A DNA stretch of 64,000 nucleotides, taken from positions 73,266-137,265 of the forward strand of contig NZ_KN050786.1 of assembly GCF_000745955.1 (NCBI RefSeq), read 5' to 3'. A program made the translations under genes and the position numbers. Under the pieces are notes generated by a model. The model was not told the origin of the DNA. It was given only the letters and a program-made list of their open reading frames with translations, and ran no database searches. Below, one piece after another: positions 30,001-37,589 of this stretch. The DNA is from Alysiella crassa DSM 2578 (GTDB lineage Bacteria > Pseudomonadota > Gammaproteobacteria > Burkholderiales > Neisseriaceae). Within the stretch, counting starts at the first letter, position 1. Each line of letters begins with the position of its first letter.

Positions 30001-33000
30001 TAAGAGAGGTATTTGGTGGTGAATCCACGACTGCCAGCATTACGGCAACATATGATGTGGATTTGGAAGCACCAATTCCTGTGATTGAAATGCGCCCCAT
30101 CACCGCAGACAACACGATTAATTACAAAGAATCGCGTGAAGCCAAGATTACGGTTTCAGGCAGCCTGCAAAATGTGCGTGAAAGTGATGATGTGAAAATT
30201 GTCATTGGCAACAATACTTATAAGGGCAAAGTGGCGAACAATGGTTTTGCCATTGATGTACCGGGGAGTGTGTTGGCGGCGCATTCATCTATGGAAGTAA
30301 CGGTTACGGGTTCGGACGAAGCGGCGAACTTGTCGCCGACCACGATTATTCATGAGTATAAAGTGGATACGGTTGGTGCGGTGGCAACGATTTTGGTCAA
30401 TGAAATCACGTCAGACAACACGATTAATTTGCGTGAATCCCAAGAAGCTGCCATTTTGGTAACGGGCAGCACCACAGGTGCGCGTGAAAACGATAAAGTG
30501 GAATTGGTGATTGGCACACACACGGTTACAGGCAGCGTGTTGGCAAACGGTCAATTCAGTATTGAAGTGGCAGGTTCGCATTTCTTGAATAACAACCAAG
30601 TTCAGGCTGCCTTAACTGCTACCGATGAAGCGGGCAATGAATCCACCGCGCAATACACACGTCCTTATCAAGTAGATGATGTTTTGGATAAACCCAAAAT
30701 CACGATTGATAATTTGACAGGCGATAACATCATCAATCTGAAAGACAGTACTGAAACCATTACCATCACAGGTCATGCTAGTCCTGCGCGTGTGGGCGAT
30801 ACGGTGGTGTTGCAGTTGGGCAATTTGGCTCCTGTGAATGGCAAAATTTTGGACGCGGACGGCAAATTCTCCCTGCAAGTAGCGGGCGCGGATTTGGCAA
30901 AATACACACAATTCACAGTAACGGTAAACAACAGCGATGCGGCGGAAAACCAAAATACGGGTTCACATACGCATTCATACCAAGTGATTTTGGACATGAC
31001 ACAACCGACCGTGTCATTGAATATGATTGCGGGCGATGGCGTGTTGAACCGTGATGAATCTATGGATACGCTGCAATTGACGGGTAAAGCCGAAAACACC
31101 ACCAATGGTAAAGTGGTGTTGAGCGTGGGTTCTCAAACCTATTCGGCGACTGTGGGGGCTGATGGCACGTTTACATTTAATAATGTTTCAGGCAGCCAGT
31201 TAGCCAGCCACGCAGGCGAAGGCAATACAGGCACGGTAAGCGTGGTCTTGACCGCAACCGACCCTGTTTCGGGCAACACGGCAACGGCGGAAAGCACACA
31301 AACGTATCGCGTGATTACCGAAATGAAGCAGCCTGAAATTCAATTAGGCACGGTCAGCGAAGACAATATTGTTAGCGGCGCAGAAGCGGCGGCGGGCAAA
31401 ATGGTTACGCTCAAAGGCACGGTAAGCAATGCCAAAGACGGCGATAAAGTATTTGTGTACACAGGTTCGTCCTACACGAAACATGAAACTGCGGTCAAAG
31501 GCAATGCTTATGAAATCCAAATTGCGGGTTCGGAATTGAAAGAAAACACGCAGTATCAGGTGGAAGTGATTGCTACCGATGGTTTGGGTAATTCGGTGAG
31601 CAGCAGCGTAACAGGCAGCTATACGGTGGACGTGGAAACCAGTGCACCTAATATTACCATTGATAAACAATTGTTTAAACGCACACAATTAGATGGCACG
31701 GTTACATTTACAGGCACGGTGTCGCATGATAGTGATGTGGACGAGAAAAATGTAAACATCGTGGTAACGCTCAATGGCAAAAATTACCCAGCCACTTTGT
31801 CGGGCAATAAATGGACGGTAAGTGTGCAAGGTAAGGATTTGGGCGCGAAGTGGGGCGAAAACGAAGTGAAAGTAACCGCCACCGTGATGGATTCGGTGGG
31901 CAACCAAGCGATTGGCACAGAAACAGGTTCATATACGGCAGAATTGGCAGAATTGCAATTTGATAATATTACGCCTGATAATATTATTGTTGCCAATGAA
32001 GCGACTGAACCCAATATTCGCGTAACGGGTAAAGTGGTGGGCGATTATCAGCCGAATGATGAAGTCAGCATTAGCCTTCACTCTCGCACTTATACGGCAG
32101 CAGTAAACAGCAACGGCACATTTAGTGTAGATTTGCCAACCGATAATTTGCTGGTGAATGGCAATACGTTGAAGGTGTTTAGCTCACGCACCTTGGACGC
32201 TTATTTCATAACACAATCAGGTGGCGCAGAACATAAGGTGAATACGGAATTTACCTATTATGTGAAAATTGCTACCAATATTGGTATGGAGGTAGACCCA
32301 ATTTCTGAAGATAATGTACTGGATAAAAGTGATTTGGCAAACACGATGACTGCGATTACAGGTCGTTTAACCAGTATTTCTGATCCAGAACATGATTTGA
32401 AACAGGTGCTTAGAATTCGAGCCATTGTTAATGGCAATGAATATTCAACCTATACCGATGGACAGACTGGGGCATTTGTGCTTCAAGTCAATACCATCGA
32501 TGTATTTGAACATCCTGTAGAGAATCCAAATTATGGTCAAATGTTCCGCGTAGAAATTGAGGATAAACAAGATTCGTTTGGTAATCGTATTCTAAGTTCT
32601 TTTAATAATGTGCGGTACAAAACGAATTTGAATGGCAGCAATTCATGGATTAGCGCACGCAGCGCAGATTTCTTGGATAGTGAAGATGAATTGGCAAATG
32701 CTGTTAACCATGAAGATGAAGACCATCATGGCGTTTCAGATGTTTCAGGCAGCCTGCATAATGCAGCAGAAGCCTATCGTGCCGCCACCATCAGCAGCCA
32801 CAGCGCAAGCGATGATGACAGCAGTACGGACACGCATTATCTGAACACGCCTGTGGACAAATCGCCATACGCACCCGCACCAGCAGAACAGGGCGGCGAT
32901 TATGTGTACAAAGTGGCAGCCAATAGCAATCCATACGCCTACGCAGGAACCAGCGAATCTCATGACTATGAAGTGGTGGACAATACCACCAACAACACAG

Positions 33001-33251
33001 TCAATGAAACCGCCGCCAGCGAAAGCGAGTGGACAGTAGCCGAAACGCATGATTTGACGGAAAACGCATTAGCCGAAAAAGCCAATGCCATCACCGAAGA
33101 TGAAAACGTGGATTACGCCGCCGTAGAAGCCGCCGCACCAAATTTGATGAACAGCGAAATTGCTGCCAGCACCACCAGCAGCAATGCCTACGCACCATCG
33201 GGTTTGGTAAACAGCGAAGAATGGGAACATACCGCGTATCAAATTATTTAA
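21012..33251 (+). CDS. Giant BapA-type surface protein with about 35 Ig-like repeats
   Basis: 4079-residue predicted biofilm/adhesion fibre. Residues 1-85 resemble the BapA/LapF N-terminal prefix (MSQYVLNITQNNHTKTVHLV). An Ala/Thr-rich linker (about 100-165) and a hydrophobic Gly/Ala segment (LLGGVLVLALMGGGAAAAV, about 172-190) follow, then an acidic patch DDDDEP. From about 205 to 3860 there are about 35 repeats of about 95-105 residues: a-GDN-x-L-N-x-x-EA, SGSVSGA-x-DGD, VSGSLLANA, ATD-x-x-GN. The last ones are more divergent. The C-terminal 200 residues are acidic, Ser/Ala/Asn-rich; no RTX nonapeptides, LPxTG-like motif or autotransporter barrel is seen, so export by type I secretion with a C-terminal signal is inference. 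Start at 21012 chosen because GGAAG lies 5 bases upstream; an ATG at 21000 is also in frame. Many repeats encode SGSL with the DUS core. Confidence 0.88.
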   Translation: MSQYVLNITQNNHTKTVHLVSNQQTVKVVAEAGARYQILNDKGVLVLQPKVQEMGADLWVFLDGAKDSVPDIIIQGYGDFSPIINEMSLQQMEATLALTNTPSAMPLMPTNVASVPESVALTASEVSTAPAALAEPVSSAATTAATETATTTATTASSTAAGATSSFSAKRLLGGVLVLALMGGGAAAAVNAARDDDDEPAVPNPAAPEVTLNAVAGDNVINQNEATGTFPISGSVNGARDGDVVRVLVDGVEIAATTVLNDTFSVDVSGSLLANAATKTLTVEVVATNEQGGSTTSSVAANYELAVMDEPSLVVNTVAGDNIVNMAEAAQDVVVSGVVSGARDGDTVTIKLDNQAVATATVVNGAFSVNIAGSLLANANTKTITAEVLATDTFGNSVLASVEQGYAYQTLAKPVISNVNIAGDNILDKTETAANVAVSGSVSGAKDGDTVEIILDNQVVATTQIAKDGFTAQLAGSLLAKAANQSITVQVATSDAVGNEQSASVSQTYTVPTLDKPTISNLKIAGDNLLSMTEAAAEVAISGSVSGANNGDTVNIIIDNQTVTTAMVANGVFSVNVSGSLLANANTKTVIAEVLVQDKYGNQEVGKAEQSYTAPTLAAPTINQITISGDNHINEMEATQEVAITGKVQGARPDDVVEVWVDGKMVATTKVVNDGFSVNVAGSVLANAANPSVMIGVLATDNYGNSVRGEQIQVFELNQLNEPKIELNPLTANQDNLINKTELAANIALSGSLQNVADGTMIEIKLDDKVLTTATAAAGTFTVEVVGSLLKDGKTVLATVVVRDDFGNEKSASSSQTYTVQTEAVAPKVVIDVIAENDVLNAAEAAVDVAISGSVEGAKTGDVVELLLDGKVVATTTVANGGGFTQFVSGKVLAAATTSELTVRVSGKDAAGNDFVGEGKRDYDVQTQLPEPKITLDVIAGDNVLNGAEAAADVRISGTLENVKDGDTVEIWLDNQKVTETQAANNAFSVNIAGSLLAGAQDTTLMAKVSTQDAHGNSATAMDTESYAHQPRAAMPEVSLDKITFDNVINAQEAAGNITITGKTSLATGKEVELLLDGKVVGKVAVAGGRFSTELAGSLFVNASDKTLTVQATNTDSAGNTATATAKRTFSVHNELSNVTITLDKVTNDETINGAEAQSPITISGSTTGARIGDTVELLLDGNKVADAVVGADGKFGAVVQGSVLINATTRTLTAKLAATDDFGNAQNAETTKDYKVELSAETPVISLNYLTEDNIINATEAVADVTVSGKVQNVQDADVIELLLDGKVITTTTSTQGVFSVNIAGSLLEKAAESELVARVSTTSAAGNTASRTATNDYEVDTTAPQPTIVLTAISDGTLNAAESAAQVLLTGTVDGARVGDVVKLTLENGDVLGETKVLDGGEFNLSVAGSLFAAQQGSRTITAEVFATDVAGNTGNATTTQKLLVDTIAPDDTTAQLDKITGDDILNMTDDVNQIITVSGSTSVERAGNQVHFTVGKETFSTTVGTDGAFSVGIAGSLLTQNTQIVYKIDAVDTAGNAATVSFTHDYQVVSLAAPSVKNLLLANDNRLNETEAKGNVSLSGEVVGARNDDKVNIVVDGKTIANAVVQDGTFTVNNLSGELLANAANPVITVEVIATDTANNRVTGSGDVAYTLSTLMPPVLSDLNLADDKVLNSTEAAGKVWLSGKVSGARENDVLTISLNGKEIATGKVLGNAFSVELDGATLAAANSKELQVSVLATDDSGNAKAGNATIAYDVKTLSAPEITFTVANDDKLTNKEATETVQVSGTAVGAKVDDVVRVLLGGVEIGTGKVVSGSQFTIDVSGKTLADATDKTLTVSVLATDTYGNSTLGEKNQSYEMASLTTPNVEITAIAGTDFVLSAAEAAAQVAVSGTVLPAYDGNAVRVLLGDKEIGTGTVAKNAFTVEVSSADLIGANAKQITVEVLVKDEHGNEEQGRATHAYSLDTLAAPIVNLSDVSGDKVLNAKEVLADVAISGTVSGARDGDTVNIIVDDKTVTTTTVAAGVFSVNVSGSLLQNAATKAVTAQVLATDVLGNQTAGTAVAEYRLENLAAPIVNELHIADDNILNGTEQAAAAVAISGKVSGANDGAVVTLLLDGATLTTTTVAAGAFSVNVAGSALAAAQSREITATVLATDNYGNEATGSLKQAYELKDLAAPVISEIQIAEDGFLNQTEQQAEAVQVVGKVSGAQENDVVRVLLAGVEIGTGKVVANAFAVSVSGSQLAAASDKTLTVEVLATDTAQNTTTGSATAAYELKNLAAPSITLAEIAGNDVLSPAEAAANVAIAGTVSGAKDGDTVNIIVDGKTVTTTQVVAGKFTVDVSGSLLKDAVAKTVTVEVLASDEFGNTTAGTSEKTYTVSNLLAPEITLNAIAGDAILDVTEAAGNVAISGSVAARDGDTVNIIVDGKTATTTTVSSGTFTVDVSGSLLKDAVEKSVNVEVITTDGEGSSVTATQVGSYQLAKLAAPTVTIVSIAGDEKVLNKAESTEMVAISGTVMGAREADKVRVLLDGKEIGTGEVSATNTFSVSVAGSLLAKDGVATSGEITVEVTATDVFNQTEVGTITAEYQIKTKVSEPTIELDDISGDGYLNMNDLNQGMIQITGRVDNASANAKVTLKLGETVLGENIAVVNGRFSVGNISTFSLTNGTEKTITATVEMTDDAGNAASATTSKSYQVVDNINAPTVEVDTIATDGYLNAAEAAATEIVITGTVTTQPIAGMTTTEKVNLTIGEYKATVDVVNGKFSHAVTGAVLQAASTVKAVAITTDLAGNTAESAVVNKDYVVDLLADKPIITLNPIAGNDVLSIAEAAAERINIIGSASNTQDGDKVVVTIGNKTYDTTIRNQGFLVTATGAELKAAAGEGTAASVKVSVVAHDVAGNSVLAEYTHDYQVVGAADIPVLTVNKPIAGDNIINKTESTQIIRLTGVAENAQDGQVTATVNGKEFYGRVQPDKTYWVDISGADLVADKNKTISLTVVREVFGGESTTASITATYDVDLEAPIPVIEMRPITADNTINYKESREAKITVSGSLQNVRESDDVKIVIGNNTYKGKVANNGFAIDVPGSVLAAHSSMEVTVTGSDEAANLSPTTIIHEYKVDTVGAVATILVNEITSDNTINLRESQEAAILVTGSTTGARENDKVELVIGTHTVTGSVLANGQFSIEVAGSHFLNNNQVQAALTATDEAGNESTAQYTRPYQVDDVLDKPKITIDNLTGDNIINLKDSTETITITGHASPARVGDTVVLQLGNLAPVNGKILDADGKFSLQVAGADLAKYTQFTVTVNNSDAAENQNTGSHTHSYQVILDMTQPTVSLNMIAGDGVLNRDESMDTLQLTGKAENTTNGKVVLSVGSQTYSATVGADGTFTFNNVSGSQLASHAGEGNTGTVSVVLTATDPVSGNTATAESTQTYRVITEMKQPEIQLGTVSEDNIVSGAEAAAGKMVTLKGTVSNAKDGDKVFVYTGSSYTKHETAVKGNAYEIQIAGSELKENTQYQVEVIATDGLGNSVSSSVTGSYTVDVETSAPNITIDKQLFKRTQLDGTVTFTGTVSHDSDVDEKNVNIVVTLNGKNYPATLSGNKWTVSVQGKDLGAKWGENEVKVTATVMDSVGNQAIGTETGSYTAELAELQFDNITPDNIIVANEATEPNIRVTGKVVGDYQPNDEVSISLHSRTYTAAVNSNGTFSVDLPTDNLLVNGNTLKVFSSRTLDAYFITQSGGAEHKVNTEFTYYVKIATNIGMEVDPISEDNVLDKSDLANTMTAITGRLTSISDPEHDLKQVLRIRAIVNGNEYSTYTDGQTGAFVLQVNTIDVFEHPVENPNYGQMFRVEIEDKQDSFGNRILSSFNNVRYKTNLNGSNSWISARSADFLDSEDELANAVNHEDEDHHGVSDVSGSLHNAAEAYRAATISSHSASDDDSSTDTHYLNTPVDKSPYAPAPAEQGGDYVYKVAANSNPYAYAGTSESHDYEVVDNTTNNTVNETAASESEWTVAETHDLTENALAEKANAITEDENVDYAAVEAAAPNLMNSEIAASTTSSNAYAPSGLVNSEEWEHTAYQII
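21640..32580 (+). repeat. About 35 coding Ig-like repeats of roughly 300 bp
   Basis: Each unit contains G-D-N-x-(I/L)-N near its start and ends about 95-105 residues later with a tyrosine-containing strand before the next unit. At least 16 units or linkers carry the 9-base DUS core GGCAGCCTG, most in the codons for SGSL (for example near 21819, 22127, 22746, 23266, 25563, 27111, 28040, 28346, 30161). Near 27500 it extends to AGGCAGCCTGAA. Middle units are the most alike (DGDTVNIIVDGKTVTTT recurs); units after about 28.8 kb diverge. Confidence 0.85.
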
Positions 33252-33300
33252 TGATTTGAATAATATGATGGTTTAAGCCCTTTCAGGCAGCCTGAAAAGC

Positions 33301-33336
33301 AAAAAACGGAATTTCTCACCAGAAATTCCGTTTTTT
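33301..33336 (+). terminator. Strong intrinsic terminator after the giant gene
   Basis: Perfect 16-bp arms AAAAAACGGAATTTCT / AGAAATTCCGTTTTTT with a CACC loop, A-run before and T-run after, so it can work in both directions. A DUS lies at 33281-33295 and another at about 33365. Confidence 0.92.
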
Positions 33337-33522
33337 ATTTTATGAATTTGGCAACAGCGATTTTTTCAGGCAGCCTGAAATAAATCAAATGCTTAAATAA
33401 AATGAACAAGTGGAAAATCAAATAGTTTAAAAAAACGACAAAATTTTGTTAAAATAGACGGTTATTTTTATAAATAAAATAACTTATTTAATCACGCATA
33501 AAGCAAAAACAACACAATTTAT

Positions 33523-34830
33523 ATGAAACTGCCACATACAATCTTTTCCGAACGCGCCAATTTTGATTTCACCCTGCCCGATAAACGCAAAGAATACGAC
33601 CAAACTTTGTTGTGGGTTTTATTGTGTTTGCTGGGTTTTGGTTTGATTATGGTGTATTCCGCTTCCATCGCCCAAGCAGGACTGAATAATTTTGCCAATC
33701 GTGATGCGTTTTTTATCAAACAAGCGCAATTTGCCACCATTGGTATGTTATTGGCTTGGCTACTTTTTCGTGCGCCGATGTGGCGATGGCAACGTTGGAC
33801 CAAATTTGCCTTACCCATCACAATCATTGTGTTGGCGATTGTTCCCATTATTGGCGAAGAAATCAATGGCGCAAAACGCTGGCTTTCCCTACCTGGTGGC
33901 ATCAAAATGCAGCCCAGCGAAGTATTTAAGCTGGTTACGATTATGTATATGGCGAGCTTTTTCAAACGCCGCCTAGATGTATTAAACGATTTTAAACGCG
34001 TGCGTTGGGTTGCCGTGCCGATTGCGATTGGTGCAGCGTTTATTTTATTGACCCGAGATTTGGGGTCGGCGATGGTGGTGCTGGCAATTGCGATTGCTTT
34101 GTTATTTTTAGCGAATTTGCCTGCGCGTTGGTTTGTGTTTGTGGTGGGCGTGGGGGCTTCGGTGGTGGGTTTGGTGATTGCCACGTCTGAATTTCGTATG
34201 CGCCGCATTAGTGTGATGTGGCAGCCTTGGAAAGACCCGACAGGCACAGGTTATCAAAGCATGGGTTCATTGATGTCTATTGAACGCGGCGGCTGGTTTG
34301 GCGAAGGTTTGGGCAATGGCATTTTTAAACGTGGCTTTTTGCCCGAAGCGCATACAGATTTTATTGCGGCGGTGATTGCGGAAGAATTGGGTTTGATTAC
34401 CCTGATTGCCTTGGTTTTGTGTTATGGTTGGATAGTGTGGCGTGCTTTTGGGATTGGCAAACGAGCGCGTGATTTGGAGCTGCATTTTAATTCATTTATT
34501 GCCATTGGCATTGGCGTGTGGGTGGCGGTACAAACATTTATTAATATTGGTGTGAATATTAGTTTGTTGCCAAACAAGGGTTTAACTTTGCCTTTGGTGT
34601 CGTATGGCGGTTCGTCTTTGGTGATTATGATAATTGCGTTTACGATGTTGTTGCGCGTGGATTATGAAAATCGCAAGAAAGAACAAGGGATTAGTTTTAT
34701 TGACCCACATTGGGACAAATTGCCTGAAACCGAAGCTGTAAACGAAACGCCCAGCGAAGAAGTGTCTGAACACGAAGAAGCGGCAAATGACCATGACGCA
34801 CAGGTGAACCATAAACGTCAGGCAGCCTGA
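33523..34830 (+). CDS. ftsW: Septal peptidoglycan glycosyltransferase FtsW
   Basis: SEDS-family lipid II polymerase of the division septum. 435 residues with about ten transmembrane helices. Family landmarks: LWVLLCLLGFGLIMVYSAS, the first periplasmic/loop motif NGAKRWLSLPGGIKMQPSE, and GTGYQSMGSLMSIERGGWFG-containing large loop followed by LPEAHTDFIAAVIAEELG. LLPNKGLTLPLVSYGGSS near the C-terminus is the classic FtsW/RodA signature; together with the murG neighbour it favours FtsW. The cytoplasmic tail is acidic and ends HKRQAA, encoded into a DUS. murG begins 25 bp downstream. The rest of the division/cell-wall cluster is absent from both sides. Confidence 0.95.
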   Translation: MKLPHTIFSERANFDFTLPDKRKEYDQTLLWVLLCLLGFGLIMVYSASIAQAGLNNFANRDAFFIKQAQFATIGMLLAWLLFRAPMWRWQRWTKFALPITIIVLAIVPIIGEEINGAKRWLSLPGGIKMQPSEVFKLVTIMYMASFFKRRLDVLNDFKRVRWVAVPIAIGAAFILLTRDLGSAMVVLAIAIALLFLANLPARWFVFVVGVGASVVGLVIATSEFRMRRISVMWQPWKDPTGTGYQSMGSLMSIERGGWFGEGLGNGIFKRGFLPEAHTDFIAAVIAEELGLITLIALVLCYGWIVWRAFGIGKRARDLELHFNSFIAIGIGVWVAVQTFINIGVNISLLPNKGLTLPLVSYGGSSLVIMIIAFTMLLRVDYENRKKEQGISFIDPHWDKLPETEAVNETPSEEVSEHEEAANDHDAQVNHKRQAA

Positions 34831-34855
34831 ATTTATAATTAACTGAATAATCAAG

Positions 34856-35926
34856 ATGATGAGCAAAACATTTCTCTTAATGGCAGGCGGCACGGGTGGG
34901 CATATTTTTCCTGCTTTGGCGGTGGCGCAATCTTTGCAAAAACAAGGGCATAAAGTCGTGTGGTTGGGCAGCAAAGACAGCATGGAAGAACGTCTTGTGC
35001 CACAACACAATATCACGCTGGAAACCATCGCCATGAAAGGCGTACGCGGTAACGGTTTGAAACGCAAACTGATGTTGCCCATTACCCTGTGGCAAACGGT
35101 GCAGGCTGCCAAAGCGATTATTACACGCCACAATATTGATGTGGTGATTGGTTTTGGCGGTTTTGTTACTTTCCCTGGTGGTGTGGCGGCGAAATTGGCG
35201 GGCATTCCGATTGTGATTCACGAGCAAAACGCGGTGGCGGGTTTGTCCAATAAAGTGTTGGCGAAATGGGCGGCGCGTGTGCTGTACGCGTTTCCCAAAG
35301 CCTTTGAGCAATATCCTGATGGTTTGGTGGGCAATCCTGTGCGCGCGGAAATTGCCGAATTACCCGAGCCAAAACAACGCTTTGAACAGCGTTCAGGCAG
35401 CCTGAATGTGTTGGTGGTGGGCGGTAGTTTGGGGGCGCAAGTGTTGAATGAGACTGTGCCGCAAGCACTCGCCATGTTGCCCGAAGCGCAACGCCCGAAT
35501 GTGATTCATCAGTCGGGGCGCAATAAATTGGACGCGCTCAAATCTGCCTATGAACAAGCCAATGTTCAAGCACAATGTATTGAATTTGTTGATGATATGG
35601 TGTCGGCGTATCGCAATGCTGATGTGGTGATTTGTCGTGCAGGTGCGCTGACGATTGCGGAATTGACGGCGGCTGGTGTGGGCGCATTGCTCGTTCCCTA
35701 TCCGCATGCGGTGGACGACCACCAAACGGCAAATGCGCGTTTTGTGGTGTCGGCGGACGCAGGTTTGCTGTTGCCGCAAGCGCAATTGACGGCAGCAAAA
35801 TTAGCAGAAATTTTGGGCGGTTTAACGCGTGAACAATGTTTGCAATGGGCAGAGCAAGCGCGTACTTTGGCATTGCCCGACAGCGCGGACGATGTGGCGC
35901 GAATCGCCATTAAGGTGGCAAATTAA
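34856..35926 (+). CDS. murG: UDP-GlcNAc transferase MurG (lipid II synthase)
   Basis: Peripheral inner-membrane GT-B enzyme adding GlcNAc to lipid I. 356 residues. N-terminal glycine-rich loop MAGGTGGHIFPALAVA, second motif VIGFGGFVTFPGG, HEQNAVAGLSN, the C-domain VVGGSLGA and the donor-binding ICRAGALTIAELTAAG with YPHAVDDHQTANA are all present. Follows ftsW by 25 bp, so the pair is translated from one message. Two successive ATGs (34856, 34859) are possible starts. murC, normally next in neisserial clusters, is not downstream; a terminator and tig follow. Confidence 0.96.
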   Translation: MMSKTFLLMAGGTGGHIFPALAVAQSLQKQGHKVVWLGSKDSMEERLVPQHNITLETIAMKGVRGNGLKRKLMLPITLWQTVQAAKAIITRHNIDVVIGFGGFVTFPGGVAAKLAGIPIVIHEQNAVAGLSNKVLAKWAARVLYAFPKAFEQYPDGLVGNPVRAEIAELPEPKQRFEQRSGSLNVLVVGGSLGAQVLNETVPQALAMLPEAQRPNVIHQSGRNKLDALKSAYEQANVQAQCIEFVDDMVSAYRNADVVICRAGALTIAELTAAGVGALLVPYPHAVDDHQTANARFVVSADAGLLLPQAQLTAAKLAEILGGLTREQCLQWAEQARTLALPDSADDVARIAIKVAN

Positions 35927-35948
35927 TTTCAGGCAGCCTGAAAAAAGT

Positions 35949-35972
35949 GGGGAGAATCCATGATTTCTCCCC
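35949..35972 (+). terminator. Intrinsic terminator after murG
   Basis: GGGGAGAA / TTCTCCCC arms with an 8-base loop, then ATTTTTGTTTTT. Bracketed by two DUS copies. Confidence 0.85.
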
Positions 35973-36087
35973 ATTTTTGTTTTTCAGGCTGCCTGAAAAG
36001 GGGAACATCTGCAAAAATCATGCGCTTTTGCGTGGTTTTATGGTAAAATTTTCAATTTTGTTAAACTGAATTTCAAGGAAGGTCGCC

Positions 36088-37395
36088 ATGAGCGCAATTA
36101 TTGAAACATTGGAAAACTTGGAACGTAAAATTGTCGTGGCTGTTAAATGGTCAGATGTGAACGCCGAGTTTGATAAACGATTGAAACAAACCGCAAAAAA
36201 AGCGCGTATTGACGGCTTCCGTCCAGGGCATGCGCCTTTGAAAATGGTGGCGCAAATGTATGGCGCGAGCATTCAAAATGATGTATTGAATGATTTGGCG
36301 CAGGCTGCTTTCAACAAAGAAATCGTGGAACAACAAGTGCGTATCGCCGATTTGTTGCGCGTAGAAGCCGTTGAAAATGCAGAACAAGATGCGGAAGAAT
36401 TCAAAGCAGCGTTTATTTTTGAAGTGTTGCCTGAAGTACAATTGGCGGATTTGTCTGCGTTGAATATTGAAAAAGCCGTAGCGACTGTAGGCGATGCGGA
36501 AGTGGAGCAAACCATTGAAATCTTGCGTAAACAACGCACACGCTACAACCGCGTAGAACGTGAAGCGCAAAACGAAGACCGCGTGATTATTGATTTTGAA
36601 GGTAAAATTGATGGCGTGGCGTTTGATGGTGGCACTTCACAAAATTACCCATTTGTATTGGGTCAAGGTCAAATGTTGCCTGAATTTGAAGCAGGCATCA
36701 TCGGCTTGAAAGAAGGCGAAAGCAAAGACGTGGAAGTTACCTTCCCCGAAGATTATCATGGCACGGACGTGGCAGACAAAACCGCCGTGTTTACCATTAC
36801 CGTACGCAATGTGGCAGCAGCCGAATTGCCCGAAGTAGATGAGCAATTCGCCAAAGCTTTGGGCATTGCCGATGGCGATGTAGCCAAAATGCGCGAAGAA
36901 GTGAAGAAAAATGTGAGCCGCGAAGTGAAACGCCGCACCGATTCGCAAAATGTTAGCGCAGTAATGGCGGCATTGCGTGAAGCACATACTTTTGATTTAC
37001 CACGCAGTTTGGTAAACGAAGAAGCGGGTCGCTTGGCTGAAGAAATGAAGCAAAACTTTGTTCAACAAGGTTTGGACGCCAAAGATTTGCAATTGCCTTT
37101 GGATATGTTTGTAGAGCGTGCGGAAGAGCGCGTGAAATTGGGTTTGATTTTGCCCATTTTGGTGGAAGAAAACAAATTGCAACCGTCTGACGAACAAATC
37201 AAAGCGATTGTAAACGAGTTTGCCGAAAGCTACGAAGACCCACAAGAAGTGATTGATTGGTACTTTGCTGACCGTCAGCGTTTGAATGGTCCAATGAATT
37301 TGGCTTTGGAAGCAAATGTGGTGGATTTTGTGTTGAGTAAAGCACAAGTTACTGAAAAAACATTGAGTTTTGATGATGTGATGGCAGCACAATAA
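36088..37395 (+). CDS. tig: Trigger factor
   Basis: Ribosome-bound chaperone and peptidyl-prolyl isomerase. 435 residues. The ribosome-docking signature is GFRPGHAP at 43-50, with His where many homologues have Lys. The FKBP-like domain is at about 150-250 (DRVIIDFEGKIDG, FVLGQGQMLPEFEAGIIGLKEGE) and the helical C-terminal arms follow (ending LSFDDVMAAQ). Ribosome-binding site AAGGAAGGTCGCC before ATG. In many bacteria clpP and clpX follow directly; here a solute-binding lipoprotein gene lies between tig and clpP, and terminators separate all three. Confidence 0.96.
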   Translation: MSAIIETLENLERKIVVAVKWSDVNAEFDKRLKQTAKKARIDGFRPGHAPLKMVAQMYGASIQNDVLNDLAQAAFNKEIVEQQVRIADLLRVEAVENAEQDAEEFKAAFIFEVLPEVQLADLSALNIEKAVATVGDAEVEQTIEILRKQRTRYNRVEREAQNEDRVIIDFEGKIDGVAFDGGTSQNYPFVLGQGQMLPEFEAGIIGLKEGESKDVEVTFPEDYHGTDVADKTAVFTITVRNVAAAELPEVDEQFAKALGIADGDVAKMREEVKKNVSREVKRRTDSQNVSAVMAALREAHTFDLPRSLVNEEAGRLAEEMKQNFVQQGLDAKDLQLPLDMFVERAEERVKLGLILPILVEENKLQPSDEQIKAIVNEFAESYEDPQEVIDWYFADRQRLNGPMNLALEANVVDFVLSKAQVTEKTLSFDDVMAAQ

Positions 37396-37428
37396 TTCTG
37401 CTGATTGCTATCTATATAAACCCTATAT

Positions 37429-37462
37429 AAACCGCACCGAAATATTGATTTGGGTGCGGTTT
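37429..37462 (+). terminator. Intrinsic terminator after tig
   Basis: AAACCGCACC / GGTGCGGTTT arms with a 14-base AT-rich loop, followed by GCGTTTTC and a DUS variant. Confidence 0.8.
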
Positions 37463-37589
37463 GCGTTTTCAGGTTGCCTGAAAATTAAAATCTTTGTTTT
37501 TATTTAGAATATGATTTGACTGGATTAGGCGATTTTATGTTAATATTTAGACTCATTTATTTACAAGGGCTTTACAAAGGATAATGATT

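Noticed and set aside
21012-33251. RTX adhesin call for the giant protein
   Set aside because: No GGxGxDxxx nonapeptide repeats anywhere in the translation.
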